Part shown: positions 43,374 to 52,566 of the stretch, piece by piece
Layout of the letters: every line of letters begins with the position of its first letter
Numbering within the stretch: the stretch's first letter is position 1
NCBI RefSeq assembly: GCF_000966195.1
Contig: NZ_LAHL01000057.1
Coordinates: 28,085 to 92,084 of the forward strand
Source: Domibacillus robiginosus
GTDB lineage: Bacteria; Bacillota; Bacilli; Bacillales; Domibacillaceae
Length of the DNA stretch: 64,000 nucleotides
Direction: 5' to 3'
Made by a program: the position numbers and the translations under genes
The notes under the pieces: model-generated
Database searches by the model: none
Seen by the model: only the letters and a program-made list of their open reading frames with translations
Told to the model about the DNA's origin: nothing

Positions 43374-46300
43374 ATGATCACAGAAACAAAACCAAATTTG
43401 GGCTGGCTTTCAGATCCGGCTGTATTTGCTGTAAACCGACTACCTGCACATTCGGATCATTTATATTATGAAACAATGGAGGAAGCAATGGGATTAGCTT
43501 CAATGCCATTAAGGTATGATCTAAATGGAAGCTGGAAATTTCATTATGCTGCAAACCCCTCCATTCGCCCGGAGTATTTCTATCGTACTGATTTCAACTG
43601 CTTAAGCTGGGGAGATATCACTGTGCCGGGGCATATTCAGCTGCAAGGATATGGGAAGCCGCAATATGTGAACACAATGTATCCGTGGGATGGCATGCAT
43701 GACATCCGCCCGCCTCATATTCCAGCAGACGATAATCCAGTCGGCAGTTATGTGAAATACTTTGAAGTGCCAGAAAACATGGAAAACAAGCCCTTGTATA
43801 TTTCATTCGAGGGAGTAGAATCGGCTTTTTATATTTGGCTGAACGGTGAATTTGTTGGTTACAGCGAGGATTCATTTACGCCAGCTGAATTTGAGCTCAC
43901 GCCTTTTTTGAAGAAGGGGGAAAACAAGCTGGCGGTGGAAGTGTATCAAAGAAGCACTGGCAGCTGGCTCGAGGATCAAGATTTCTGGCGGTTTTCAGGC
44001 ATCTTTCGTGATGTTTATTTGTATACGGTACCGGATCTTCATGTGAGGGACTTGCATATTCAGGTAGATTTAGATGCTTCCTATACAGATGGCACCATAA
44101 AAGCGGACCTCTTCTTTTTGAAGGTGCCTGCTGCTGGATCAGCGGCAGCGGTAGAATTGTATAATGCTACCGGGCAGCTTATTTCGTCTCAAATGACCGG
44201 GATATTAGAGAAAGAAACATCTCTTTCTCTTGCAGTACGGAATTCTGAGAAATGGAGCGCGGAATCCCCTTATTTATATACCATGTATTTTAGAATTTTA
44301 GATGAAAACAGTGATCTTGTTGAAGTTATACCACAAAAAGTGGGCTTTCGAAAGTTTGAAATGATTGATAATATTATGTGCCTGAACGGAGAGAGAATTG
44401 TCTTTAAAGGCATCAACCGCCATGAATTTAACTGCCGGACAGGGCGAGCTATTACCAAAGAAGATATGCTGTGGGATATTAAGACTTTAAAACAAAATAA
44501 TATCAATGCTGTACGCACATCTCACTATCCGAACCAGAGCGAATGGTATGATCTTTGTGATAAATATGGCATATACGTCATTGATGAAATGAACCTAGAA
44601 ACGCACGGATCATGGCAAAAAATGGGGGCGGTAGAGCCCTCGTGGAATATTCCCGGAAATCAGCTGGAGTGGCAGGATATCGTCATGGACCGCGCGATTT
44701 CCATGTTTGAGCGAGATAAAAATCATCCGTCTATTTTAATCTGGTCGTGCGGCAATGAATCTTATGCCGGTGAAGTGATTTTATCGGTGTCTAAATACTT
44801 TAAATCTGTTGATCCGGAGCGCCTGGTGCATTATGAAGGGGTTTTTCATAATCGCGACTACAATGATACAAGTGACATGGAAAGCCGGATGTATGCCAAG
44901 CCGGCGGACATTGAAGCCTATCTATCGGACAAGCCGGATAAGCCATACATCAGCTGTGAGTACATGCACGCAATGGGTAACTCACTCGGCGGTATGCACA
45001 AATACACAGAGCTTGAAGATGAATATCCAATGTACCAAGGCGGATTCATCTGGGACTACATAGACCAGTCATTAATAAGAAAAGACCGCTACGGAAAGGA
45101 ATTTCTAGCATACGGAGGCGATTTTGGAGACAGGCCGACGGATTACAGCTTCTGCGGAAATGGAATTGTAACGGCGGATCGAAAGCTGTCACCGAAAATG
45201 CAGGAAGTGAAATTCCTGTATCAGAACATCAAGCTATTGCCAGAAAAAAATGAAGTGAAGATACAAAACCAGCAGCTTTTTTTAGATACGTCTGGCCTTG
45301 AATTGCAGTACGTACTGTACCATGAAGGCATAAAAGTATTTGCAAACAAAGCGGACATTCATATAGAAGCGCAGAGCACTCAGTCAGTCTCATTTCAATG
45401 GCCAGAGGGATTAATGAACCGGCCCGGAGAGTACTGCATTCATGTTCAGGTTTTCCTGAAAAAAGGAACGATCTGGGCAGATAAAGGGCATGAGGTGGCA
45501 TTTGGGCAACATGTATTTAAGCAGGATAATCAAGAAGCTCAGCAAAAAGATTTTGGCTTAAAAGCATTGCGTGTTGTTAATGGCGATGTCAATATTGGTA
45601 TTCATGGATTGGATTTTACAGCTATCTTTTCCAAACAGGCTGGCAGCTTGGTGTCATTAAAATATGAAGGAAAAGAAATGATTGAAGTGCCTCCAGCTCC
45701 TTTGTTTTGGCGCGCACAGACTGATAATGACAAAGGCTATTCACAGGCATTTCATTCAGGCGGATGGCTTGTCGCCAGCATAGCTAGAAAGTGCTCGCAT
45801 ATAGAGCTAAAAGAAGAAGGAGAGCTTGTAAGTATAGTATTCACATACACGCTTCCGATCAGTATGAGTGTGGAAGTAAGCGTGCGTTATACAGTTGATC
45901 CGGATGGAAACATTCACGTGAAAACAGCATACCGAGGTGCAAGGGGCCTTCCGAATATGCCGATTTTTGCTCTTTACTTTAAAGTATCAGCTGACTATGA
46001 TCAGTTCAGCATGTATGCGATGGGACCAGATGAAAATTATTGTGACCGGTCAAAAGGTGCGCGGCTTGGATGGATTCATGGAACTGTTTCAGCACATAAA
46101 GAATATTTGGTGCCGCAGCAATCGGGCAACCATACAGGGGTGAGAAAAGCTGCTTTAACAAACAAAAGCGGTAAAGGTATTCAAATTTCATCTGTTACAG
46201 AACCGCTTGAGTGTCAGTTCTCTCCATATACAGCATTTGAGATAGAAAACGCCAGCCATCATTATGAACTGCCGGAAGTGCATTACACTGTTGTAACAGT

Positions 46301-46418
46301 GGCAGAAAGACAGATGGGTGTTGGTGGTGACGACAGCTGGGGAGCACCTGTGCATGAAGAGTATGTACTGTGTGCAGAAGAAAACAGGGAATTTGAGCTT
46401 ATCCTGTCCAGAATCTAA
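43374..46418 (+). CDS. GH2 beta-galactosidase, LacZ-like
   Basis: This is a 1014 aa cytoplasmic enzyme. In order it has the jelly-roll (YVNTMYPWDGMHDIRPPHIP, VGYSEDSFTPAEFELT), immunoglobulin-like domains, and the TIM barrel (IKFKGINRHEFN-type FKGINRHEFN, AVRTSHYPNQSEWYDLCDKY). The acid/base is Glu462 in CGNES and the nucleophile Glu529 in ISCEYMHAMGNS. The C-terminal Bgal small-chain domain ends AVTVAERQMGVGGDDSWGAP-like (MGVGGDDSWGAPVH). It cleaves imported galactosides. ATG 43374 has better spacing from TAAAGGA than the two ATGs upstream. Confidence 0.94.
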   Translation: MITETKPNLGWLSDPAVFAVNRLPAHSDHLYYETMEEAMGLASMPLRYDLNGSWKFHYAANPSIRPEYFYRTDFNCLSWGDITVPGHIQLQGYGKPQYVNTMYPWDGMHDIRPPHIPADDNPVGSYVKYFEVPENMENKPLYISFEGVESAFYIWLNGEFVGYSEDSFTPAEFELTPFLKKGENKLAVEVYQRSTGSWLEDQDFWRFSGIFRDVYLYTVPDLHVRDLHIQVDLDASYTDGTIKADLFFLKVPAAGSAAAVELYNATGQLISSQMTGILEKETSLSLAVRNSEKWSAESPYLYTMYFRILDENSDLVEVIPQKVGFRKFEMIDNIMCLNGERIVFKGINRHEFNCRTGRAITKEDMLWDIKTLKQNNINAVRTSHYPNQSEWYDLCDKYGIYVIDEMNLETHGSWQKMGAVEPSWNIPGNQLEWQDIVMDRAISMFERDKNHPSILIWSCGNESYAGEVILSVSKYFKSVDPERLVHYEGVFHNRDYNDTSDMESRMYAKPADIEAYLSDKPDKPYISCEYMHAMGNSLGGMHKYTELEDEYPMYQGGFIWDYIDQSLIRKDRYGKEFLAYGGDFGDRPTDYSFCGNGIVTADRKLSPKMQEVKFLYQNIKLLPEKNEVKIQNQQLFLDTSGLELQYVLYHEGIKVFANKADIHIEAQSTQSVSFQWPEGLMNRPGEYCIHVQVFLKKGTIWADKGHEVAFGQHVFKQDNQEAQQKDFGLKALRVVNGDVNIGIHGLDFTAIFSKQAGSLVSLKYEGKEMIEVPPAPLFWRAQTDNDKGYSQAFHSGGWLVASIARKCSHIELKEEGELVSIVFTYTLPISMSVEVSVRYTVDPDGNIHVKTAYRGARGLPNMPIFALYFKVSADYDQFSMYAMGPDENYCDRSKGARLGWIHGTVSAHKEYLVPQQSGNHTGVRKAALTNKSGKGIQISSVTEPLECQFSPYTAFEIENASHHYELPEVHYTVVTVAERQMGVGGDDSWGAPVHEEYVLCAEENREFELILSRI

Positions 46419-46605
46419 GAGAACAATGAAGAATATGATTTTGATACGCCACAGTGTGTATTAAAACGAAGCAGCCTTATCTAACAGTGAGCAAACCAGG
46501 GCTTGTGTACGAGCTTCTAAAAGACTCATGAAGGCGGCTTCTTCTCTGTTAATGAATGTAGCATTGTCTATTCCTTTTTCGCTGATATCCATACAATCAA
46601 TGATC

Positions 46606-46648
46606 AAACAGGTGTATTCCGCAAAGAGGATACACCTGTTTTTTTATG
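46606..46648 (+). terminator. Intrinsic terminator after the GH2 gene
   Basis: Arms AAACAGGTGTATTCC and GGATACACCTGTTT with a T7 run. It sits in the 338 bp gap before the YesL-like gene; the rest of the gap shows nothing else clear. Confidence 0.88.
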
Positions 46649-46756
46649 AAACATGTCAAAAAAAGCGTATAAAGGCTAAAAAAAGTTGATATGAAGTTTT
46701 TCCGGTCTCCTTTAGAATTTACAGTAAGCAAAAGATAAAAGAAAGGAGAGAAGAAA

Positions 46757-47395
46757 ATGGAATCAGCCGGCTTAATGGGGAAGCTGCAAGTCATTTGTGA
46801 ATGGGTAACGAGGCTTGCTTATGTGAATCTGCTATGGATTTTATTTACCTTAATTGGCCTGATTGGAGCGGGTTTTGCTCCGGCAACGGTTGCTATGTTT
46901 TCAGTGGTGCGTCAATGGGTTCGAGGTCATGAAACAGTTCCTGTGTTTGCAACTTTCTGGGATGTGTATAAAAAAGAGTTTTTTAAAGCAAATCTTCTCA
47001 GTGGGGGGATGGGCATTTTAATAAGTGTCATACTTATCGTTGGCTTTATGATGGGCAGTCTTTCACCTGTTTTCTCAGGCCTGATGATAGGGCTGCTGTT
47101 TTTAGTTGCTGTTGTATTCTTATACTTGATTCCAGTATACGTACATTTTGAATACAGCTTCAAGGACATGATAAAAACAAGTTTTATACTGAGCACAGTG
47201 TTTCCTTTTCGGACTATTGCAATGATTGGATCAACTATACTAGCTGTTGTGATTGCGATTACTTTTCCAGCTGTCGGAGTTCTCTTTTTTGGAAGCGCTT
47301 CAAGTTTTGTGTTGATGAAAATAACAAACGGGATTTTCACGAATATTAGCAGCAAAGAAAAAGCAGGATTGCCTGTTATCAGCACTATTCAGTAA
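46757..47395 (+). CDS. YesL-like DUF624 membrane protein
   Basis: This 212 aa protein has about five hydrophobic segments (LAYVNLLWILFTLIGLIGAG, ILISVILIVGFMMG) and the DUF624 feature FAPATVAMFSVVRQWVRGHE. YesL homologues regularly accompany sugar ABC transporters and YesM/YesN two-component systems; their job is not established. AAAGGAGAGAAG precedes the ATG. It opens the transporter operon. Confidence 0.88.
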   Translation: MESAGLMGKLQVICEWVTRLAYVNLLWILFTLIGLIGAGFAPATVAMFSVVRQWVRGHETVPVFATFWDVYKKEFFKANLLSGGMGILISVILIVGFMMGSLSPVFSGLMIGLLFLVAVVFLYLIPVYVHFEYSFKDMIKTSFILSTVFPFRTIAMIGSTILAVVIAITFPAVGVLFFGSASSFVLMKITNGIFTNISSKEKAGLPVISTIQ

Positions 47396-47419
47396 AGACA
47401 ATTAAAGGAGGAGTGAATA

Positions 47420-48370
47420 ATGGGATTTAAAACAGAAGCACCAAATCCAACGGCCATCTCTGCCGCGCCAAAGCAAAAAAAGAAAAAGTCAGCGATTGAA
47501 AAAAATGAAAACTGGGCAGGCGTCTTGTTTATTTCACCCATGCTAATCGGTGTATCAATTTTAATGCTTATTCCAATTTTAGCAACATTCGCCCTTAGCT
47601 TTGTTGAATGGAGCTTCGTCGCCGGTTTTTCACAAATGAAATGGGTAGGGCTTGAAAACTTTAAAGCGTTACTCGGCGACAAAGTGTTTATCAAATCGCT
47701 TGTTAATAATATGCTTTTCATTTTAACGGTGCCGGCCAGTCTGGCGATTGCCCTTCTTTTAGCCATTGTCATTGATAAAAACGTATATATGAAGAGCTTT
47801 TTCAAAGTAGCGTTTTTCATGCCTTACATTTCAAGTGTCGTCGCCATTGCGGTTGTTTGGCAGGTGTTGTTTCATCCATCAGCGGGTCCAATTAACCAGA
47901 CATTGATGGCACTTGGTATTGAGAATCCACCAACCTGGATTGCTGATCCGAACTTCGCTCTGTTCTCTGTAATGCTCATTCAAGTATGGATATCCATTGG
48001 ATTTAACATGATCGTATATATGGCAGGATTGCAAGCTATTCCGAAAGATTTATATGAAGCAGCAGATATAGACGGAGCCAGCACATGGGTAAAATTTAGA
48101 CATATTACGTTCCCAATGCTATCTTCTACAACTTTTTTCTTATTTATCACCGGCATTATTGCCACGTTCAAGGTGTTTGACCTAATCGCCGTATTAACGA
48201 AAGGCGGACCAATGCATTCAACAAGTGTGATTGTATGGCACTTGTACGAAGAAGCGTTTGTAAATTTGAAAATTGGATACGCGTCAGCCATGGCTGTCAT
48301 TTTGTTCTTGTGTGTGTTCTTAATTTCCATTTTTCAATGGATTGGACAAAAGAAATGGGTGAACTATTAA
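47420..48370 (+). CDS. Carbohydrate ABC transporter permease (MalF type)
   Basis: This 316 aa permease has six predicted membrane helices (LFISPMLIGVSILMLIPILA at the first) and the EAA loop LYEAADIDGASTWVKFRHI. The first 35 residues are hydrophilic and Lys-rich. It pairs with the next gene and the lipoprotein at 49342. No dedicated ATPase is encoded, so a shared MsmX-type ATPase elsewhere is expected. Confidence 0.94.
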   Translation: MGFKTEAPNPTAISAAPKQKKKKSAIEKNENWAGVLFISPMLIGVSILMLIPILATFALSFVEWSFVAGFSQMKWVGLENFKALLGDKVFIKSLVNNMLFILTVPASLAIALLLAIVIDKNVYMKSFFKVAFFMPYISSVVAIAVVWQVLFHPSAGPINQTLMALGIENPPTWIADPNFALFSVMLIQVWISIGFNMIVYMAGLQAIPKDLYEAADIDGASTWVKFRHITFPMLSSTTFFLFITGIIATFKVFDLIAVLTKGGPMHSTSVIVWHLYEEAFVNLKIGYASAMAVILFLCVFLISIFQWIGQKKWVNY

Positions 48371-48382
48371 GGGGGGAAAGAA

Positions 48383-49216
48383 GTGAAGGCTTCATTTGAT
48401 TTGAAAAAAACCATCATTACGGTCGTAGCCTTTATGTTCAGTATTATGTTTTTGCTTCCGTTTATCTGGATGCTGTCAACATCATTTAAAATTGAAGCGG
48501 ATGTATTCACATTCCCGGTTCAGTGGATTCCAGAACGGTGGAATGGATTCGAAAACTATAAAGAAGTATGGTTTGGTCAGTTTCCATTTTACATCTATTA
48601 CTGGAATTCGATTAAAGTGGCCGTTTCTACAACCTTGTTGTCCGTTGTTGTATCTGCACTGGCAGCGTACGGATTTTCAAAAGTTCGCTTTCCAGCTGGT
48701 AAATGGCTTTTCTTGATTGTGCTTGCGACATACATGGTGCCGCCGCAGGCAATGCTTGTACCCCAATTTATTTTATATCGAAATATCGGATTATTTGATA
48801 GCCATCTAGGTCTTGTGCTGCTTGGCAGCTTCAGTGTGCTTGGAACCTTTATGCTGCGCCAGTTTTTTATGGGGATTCATACCGATTATATTGATGCTGC
48901 AAAGATTGACGGTGCGGGTCATTGGCGGATTTTCTGGTCAGTTGCAATGCCAATTGTCCGTCCGGCGATTGCCACGTACGCGATTCTGCGCTTTATCTGG
49001 ACATGGAACGATTATCAGAATCCGCTCATTTTCCTGCGGACCGACTCGCTTTATACGATTCAACTGGCGATGCAAAAATTTACAACGATTAATGGTGAGT
49101 TTTATTCATTAATTATGGCGGCAGCCGTATCAGCAATTTTACCGCTTGTTATTGTATTTATCATTGGACAAAAACAAGTTATTGAAGGAATTGCGCAGGG
49201 CGGTGTAAAAGGATAA
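48383..49216 (+). CDS. Carbohydrate ABC transporter permease (MalG type)
   Basis: This 277 aa permease has six helices (TVVAFMFSIMFLLPFIWMLS first), the typical YMVPPQAMLVPQFILYRNIG, EAA loop IDAAKIDGAGHWRIFWSVAM, and the end IGQKQVIEGIAQGGVKG. GGGGGGAAAG lies just upstream of a GTG start at 48383, 12 bp after the previous stop. Confidence 0.94.
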   Translation: MKASFDLKKTIITVVAFMFSIMFLLPFIWMLSTSFKIEADVFTFPVQWIPERWNGFENYKEVWFGQFPFYIYYWNSIKVAVSTTLLSVVVSALAAYGFSKVRFPAGKWLFLIVLATYMVPPQAMLVPQFILYRNIGLFDSHLGLVLLGSFSVLGTFMLRQFFMGIHTDYIDAAKIDGAGHWRIFWSVAMPIVRPAIATYAILRFIWTWNDYQNPLIFLRTDSLYTIQLAMQKFTTINGEFYSLIMAAAVSAILPLVIVFIIGQKQVIEGIAQGGVKG

Positions 49217-49295
49217 GCTGAAAAAGTCAAAATAAGCGTGAGGATAGTCAAAATAATCACATAAAAAAACAAGGCATAGTTGATAAAATATTAAA

Positions 49296-49309
49296 TGTAA
49301 GCACTTTCA
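49296..49309 (+). promoter_or_regulatory. cre site before the sugar-binding protein gene
   Basis: TGTAAGCACTTTCA matches the CcpA consensus at 13 of 14 positions. It is 32 bp before the ATG at 49342, where it could block or terminate transcription internal to the operon. Confidence 0.65.
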
Positions 49310-49341
49310 AAAAGCGCTAGAAGCGCAAAGGGGGCATTAGA

Positions 49342-50697
49342 ATGAAAAAGAAATTATGGATTGCAGGACTTAGCTCAATGCTGGCATTGGGATCGCTCGC
49401 AGGATGTTCAGAGGGCAGTGAAAAGGGAGGAGCATCTTCCGGCGGAGGTACAGCAGACGATCCAACAACAATCACATTTTACACACACGGAAATGAAGCA
49501 AGCTACAACTGGAATAAAACACTTGCAGCTTTTGAAAAAGAGCATCCCGAAATCAATGTCGACCTGGTTGTACTAAGTGAAAAAGGCGATACGAATGAAG
49601 CCACACAAAAACTGGACCTGGCTGCAGCTTCCGGCGAACAGATGGATGTGCTGATGTTTAGTGACCCGACATCCTATGCCCAGCGTGTCAGCCTTGGTAT
49701 GGTTGCGCCAATTGATGAATTTATTGAAAAAGACGGCTATAAAGTAACAGAAGAATATAAAGTAGATACAGCTATTGATGGCCAGTATTATGCATTGCCA
49801 GGCAAATTTAATCCCTGGTATGTTCTTCTAAACAAAGACCATTTAGACGCGGCTGGCTTGGAAGTCCCAAAAGATTGGACATGGGATGAATTTATGGAGT
49901 ATTCAAAGAAGATGACAACTGCTGATCATAAGGGAACATACTTTCATGGACCGCAAAACGGCGGCTGGATGGAGTATATGAAATTGGCGCTTGCAAGCGA
50001 GGAAACAAACACTGATTTTGTGACCGAAGATGGAAAATCAAATCTCAATAACCCGTTGTTCCGAAAAACATTGGAAATACGCCAGAAAATGGAGAAAGAA
50101 GACAAGTCAGCTACACCATACACAGATATTATGTCACAGAAATTACATTACCGTACACAGTTCTTTAACCAGGATGCAAGCTCTATCCTAATTGGAAGCT
50201 GGATGAACACAGAACTTGGTGGAACAGACCAATTCCCACTGAACTTTAATGTAGCGGTAGCTCCATATCCAAAAAATAACCCAGAAGATGAAGGCGGTTT
50301 CACTCCAGTCACGACAGACTTTATGTCGGTTGGGGCTAACTCAGAACACAAAGAAGAAGCCTATACATTTATCCGCTGGTATACAACAGATGGCCAAATT
50401 GCACAAGGGAAAAACATTGCTTCGTGGAATGGTGTGAGTGATGAAGAACTGACTAAAACAGTTGATACGATCCTGGCTGGAACAGTCAGCCCTGAAAAGG
50501 TAGATAAAGAATCTCTCATTAATGTGTTGAAAAACGCAAAATCATCTAAAATGACAGCGCCGGTTCCTTATAATGCCGAAGTTTCTAAAGTCGTCAATGA
50601 AGAATATGAAAAAATGATTTTCGGTGAGCAGGATATAGATGAAACGGTTAAAAATGCGGATCAGCGTGTCCAAGAATTGATAGACAATAATAAGTAA
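49342..50697 (+). CDS. Sugar-binding lipoprotein of the ABC transporter (YesO-like)
   Basis: This is a 451 aa family-1 solute-binding protein. The lipobox is LAGC (Cys22), then a Gly/Ser linker (EKGGASSGGGTADD). The fold is shown by TITFYTHGNEASYNWNKTLA, KLDLAAASGEQMDVLMFSDP, and WYVLLNKDHLDAAGLEVPKD. It binds the oligosaccharides freed outside the cell. AAAGGGGGC precedes the ATG. Confidence 0.94.
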   Translation: MKKKLWIAGLSSMLALGSLAGCSEGSEKGGASSGGGTADDPTTITFYTHGNEASYNWNKTLAAFEKEHPEINVDLVVLSEKGDTNEATQKLDLAAASGEQMDVLMFSDPTSYAQRVSLGMVAPIDEFIEKDGYKVTEEYKVDTAIDGQYYALPGKFNPWYVLLNKDHLDAAGLEVPKDWTWDEFMEYSKKMTTADHKGTYFHGPQNGGWMEYMKLALASEETNTDFVTEDGKSNLNNPLFRKTLEIRQKMEKEDKSATPYTDIMSQKLHYRTQFFNQDASSILIGSWMNTELGGTDQFPLNFNVAVAPYPKNNPEDEGGFTPVTTDFMSVGANSEHKEEAYTFIRWYTTDGQIAQGKNIASWNGVSDEELTKTVDTILAGTVSPEKVDKESLINVLKNAKSSKMTAPVPYNAEVSKVVNEEYEKMIFGEQDIDETVKNADQRVQELIDNNK

Positions 50698-50705
50698 CCG
50701 GTTAC
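50694..50705. promoter_or_regulatory. GTAACCGGTTAC palindrome
   Basis: A perfect 12 bp palindrome overlapping the stop codon of the binding-protein gene, 50 bp before the kinase gene. The CCGG-centred form resembles LacI-family operators, but no LacI gene is present in the window. Confidence 0.35.
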
Positions 50706-50757
50706 AATAAAGAAAGGGGCTCATTCATTTTCGCCCTCAGCTAAGGAGTTGATGAGG

Positions 50758-52566
50758 GTGACGAAGCAATGGAAGCCCCATTCTTTTCGAACAAAAGTCA
50801 TTTTAGCGTCGATGATCTGTATTGTTTTTCCGACGATCATTATGCTGCCTATTTATAATTATCTATCGAAAGACGCAGTCCAGGAGCAGGCTATCTTAAA
50901 TGCAAATAGGGAATTGGATTTAATTAACGGTTCTGTTTCGAAGCTGTTCGATGACATGCTGTACATTACAAACTTTATTCAGGTAGATTCAGAATTAAAT
51001 GCGATTTTGAAAAGCAAAAATGCGCCCCAAAAGGAAAAACAGAATCAGCAGGAAGCTTATGAGCAATATCTGAATGATGTGAAGGTATTGAAAACGATTG
51101 ACAATATCACATTAGTTGGCGAGAAATCATATGTAACCATCTTGCTGACAAATGGTAAAACATATGCCAATTACCCGAATAGTGATTACGAAGCCAGGAA
51201 CATGTTTCATGAGCCGTGGTTTGATCAATTGGATAACATTAGCGGATATGAGTCTGTCTGGATTGGTACTCAACCTACTGTGTTTGAATCAGAAAAAAAA
51301 GAAAGCCCTTATCAAATTTCAGTAGGAAGGACACTTCGGTCAGAAAATTCAAAGATTTATGGCTATGTTATTGTAACGATGATGGAAAACAAAATTAGGG
51401 ACGTTTTAAAAAGTCGTGATCGTTCAGAAACTGTATTCATGATGAGTGAAGAAAACCGGATTTTATCACATACTGACAAAGAAAAAATAGGAAACTTATT
51501 CACAGAATTTGAAGAAGCCAACAATTTCGGCGACACAGAGATTGTTCGCTTATCAGGCGAAGAATATTTAATGAGCAAAAAACAGACTACCTTTAAAGAA
51601 TGGACCCTTATTTCCCTCATTCCATACGAGCGTGCTGTTTTTAAATTAAATTCAATTTTCAAAAATATTTACCTTATTCAAATCGTTTTGTTTGTCGTTT
51701 TTTCTATCATATTAACGTATTTGCTGAAAACTCTTACGAACCCTCTTGTGAAAATGGGGAAGGTGGTAGAGCGGGTGGAAAACGGCGAGATGAATGCAAG
51801 AACAGGAATCAGAAATGATGATGAAATCGGTCGGTTATCCGCTTCTTTTGATCACATGCTGGACCGTATTAACGAAATGATTGAAGAAATTACGGATACA
51901 CAAGTGAAAAAACGGGAAGCCGAGCTGGACATGCTTCAGGCGCAGATTAATCCACATTTTTTATTTAATGTGCTCAATTCTATTCGAATGAAGCTGCTCC
52001 ATAAACGAGATCGTGAAAGTGCCGAGATGATCAGCTCGCTGTCAAAGCTGCTGCGGATGACGATTGATAAGGACAAGGGCATGATCAGCCTGCAGCAGGA
52101 GATCGACATGGTGACCGACTTTGTGCGAATTATGAATATGAGGCAAAAAGAAAAAGCGGTATTGAAAGTAGATGTATCACCGGAAGTCCATGATGAAAAA
52201 ATTCCCCGCTTTGTCCTGCAGCCGATTATCGAAAATTCGATGATTCATGGCTTGAACCAAAGTGCTGGCCTTATTAACATTCAATCTTTCACAGATGGCC
52301 AATACTGTATTATTGAAGTGGAAGATGACGGACAGGGAATGGACACACAGGAGCTGTCTAGGCTGAAAGAGCGGGTTCGTCAAACTGCTTACACAGATAT
52401 TCCAGATCCAAGAAAGAAAAAAGGCTTTTCGAGTCTCGGATTGGCCAATGTGTATCAACGGCTTTGGATGACATTTGGCGGCACATTTCGGATGGGTATT
52501 GAAAGCATCCCAGGCAAAGGAACGAAAATAACATTATATATTCCTATACAAGGCGGTGAGCAATGA
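50758..52566 (+). CDS. Sensor histidine kinase, YesM-like
   Basis: This is a 602 aa membrane kinase. It has an N-terminal helix (VILASMICIVFPTIIMLPIY), an extracellular sensor of ~250 residues, a second helix (LIQIVLFVVFSIILTYLL), HAMP, then a His_kinase domain with phospho-His400 in QINPHFLFNVLNSIRMKL, and an ATPase domain (IIENSMIHGL, DDGQGM, GLANVYQRL). It probably senses the sugar outside or through the binding protein. GTG 50758 is 9 bases from AAGGAG; ATG 50752 and TTG 50749 are too close. Confidence 0.92.
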   Translation: MTKQWKPHSFRTKVILASMICIVFPTIIMLPIYNYLSKDAVQEQAILNANRELDLINGSVSKLFDDMLYITNFIQVDSELNAILKSKNAPQKEKQNQQEAYEQYLNDVKVLKTIDNITLVGEKSYVTILLTNGKTYANYPNSDYEARNMFHEPWFDQLDNISGYESVWIGTQPTVFESEKKESPYQISVGRTLRSENSKIYGYVIVTMMENKIRDVLKSRDRSETVFMMSEENRILSHTDKEKIGNLFTEFEEANNFGDTEIVRLSGEEYLMSKKQTTFKEWTLISLIPYERAVFKLNSIFKNIYLIQIVLFVVFSIILTYLLKTLTNPLVKMGKVVERVENGEMNARTGIRNDDEIGRLSASFDHMLDRINEMIEEITDTQVKKREAELDMLQAQINPHFLFNVLNSIRMKLLHKRDRESAEMISSLSKLLRMTIDKDKGMISLQQEIDMVTDFVRIMNMRQKEKAVLKVDVSPEVHDEKIPRFVLQPIIENSMIHGLNQSAGLINIQSFTDGQYCIIEVEDDGQGMDTQELSRLKERVRQTAYTDIPDPRKKKGFSSLGLANVYQRLWMTFGGTFRMGIESIPGKGTKITLYIPIQGGEQ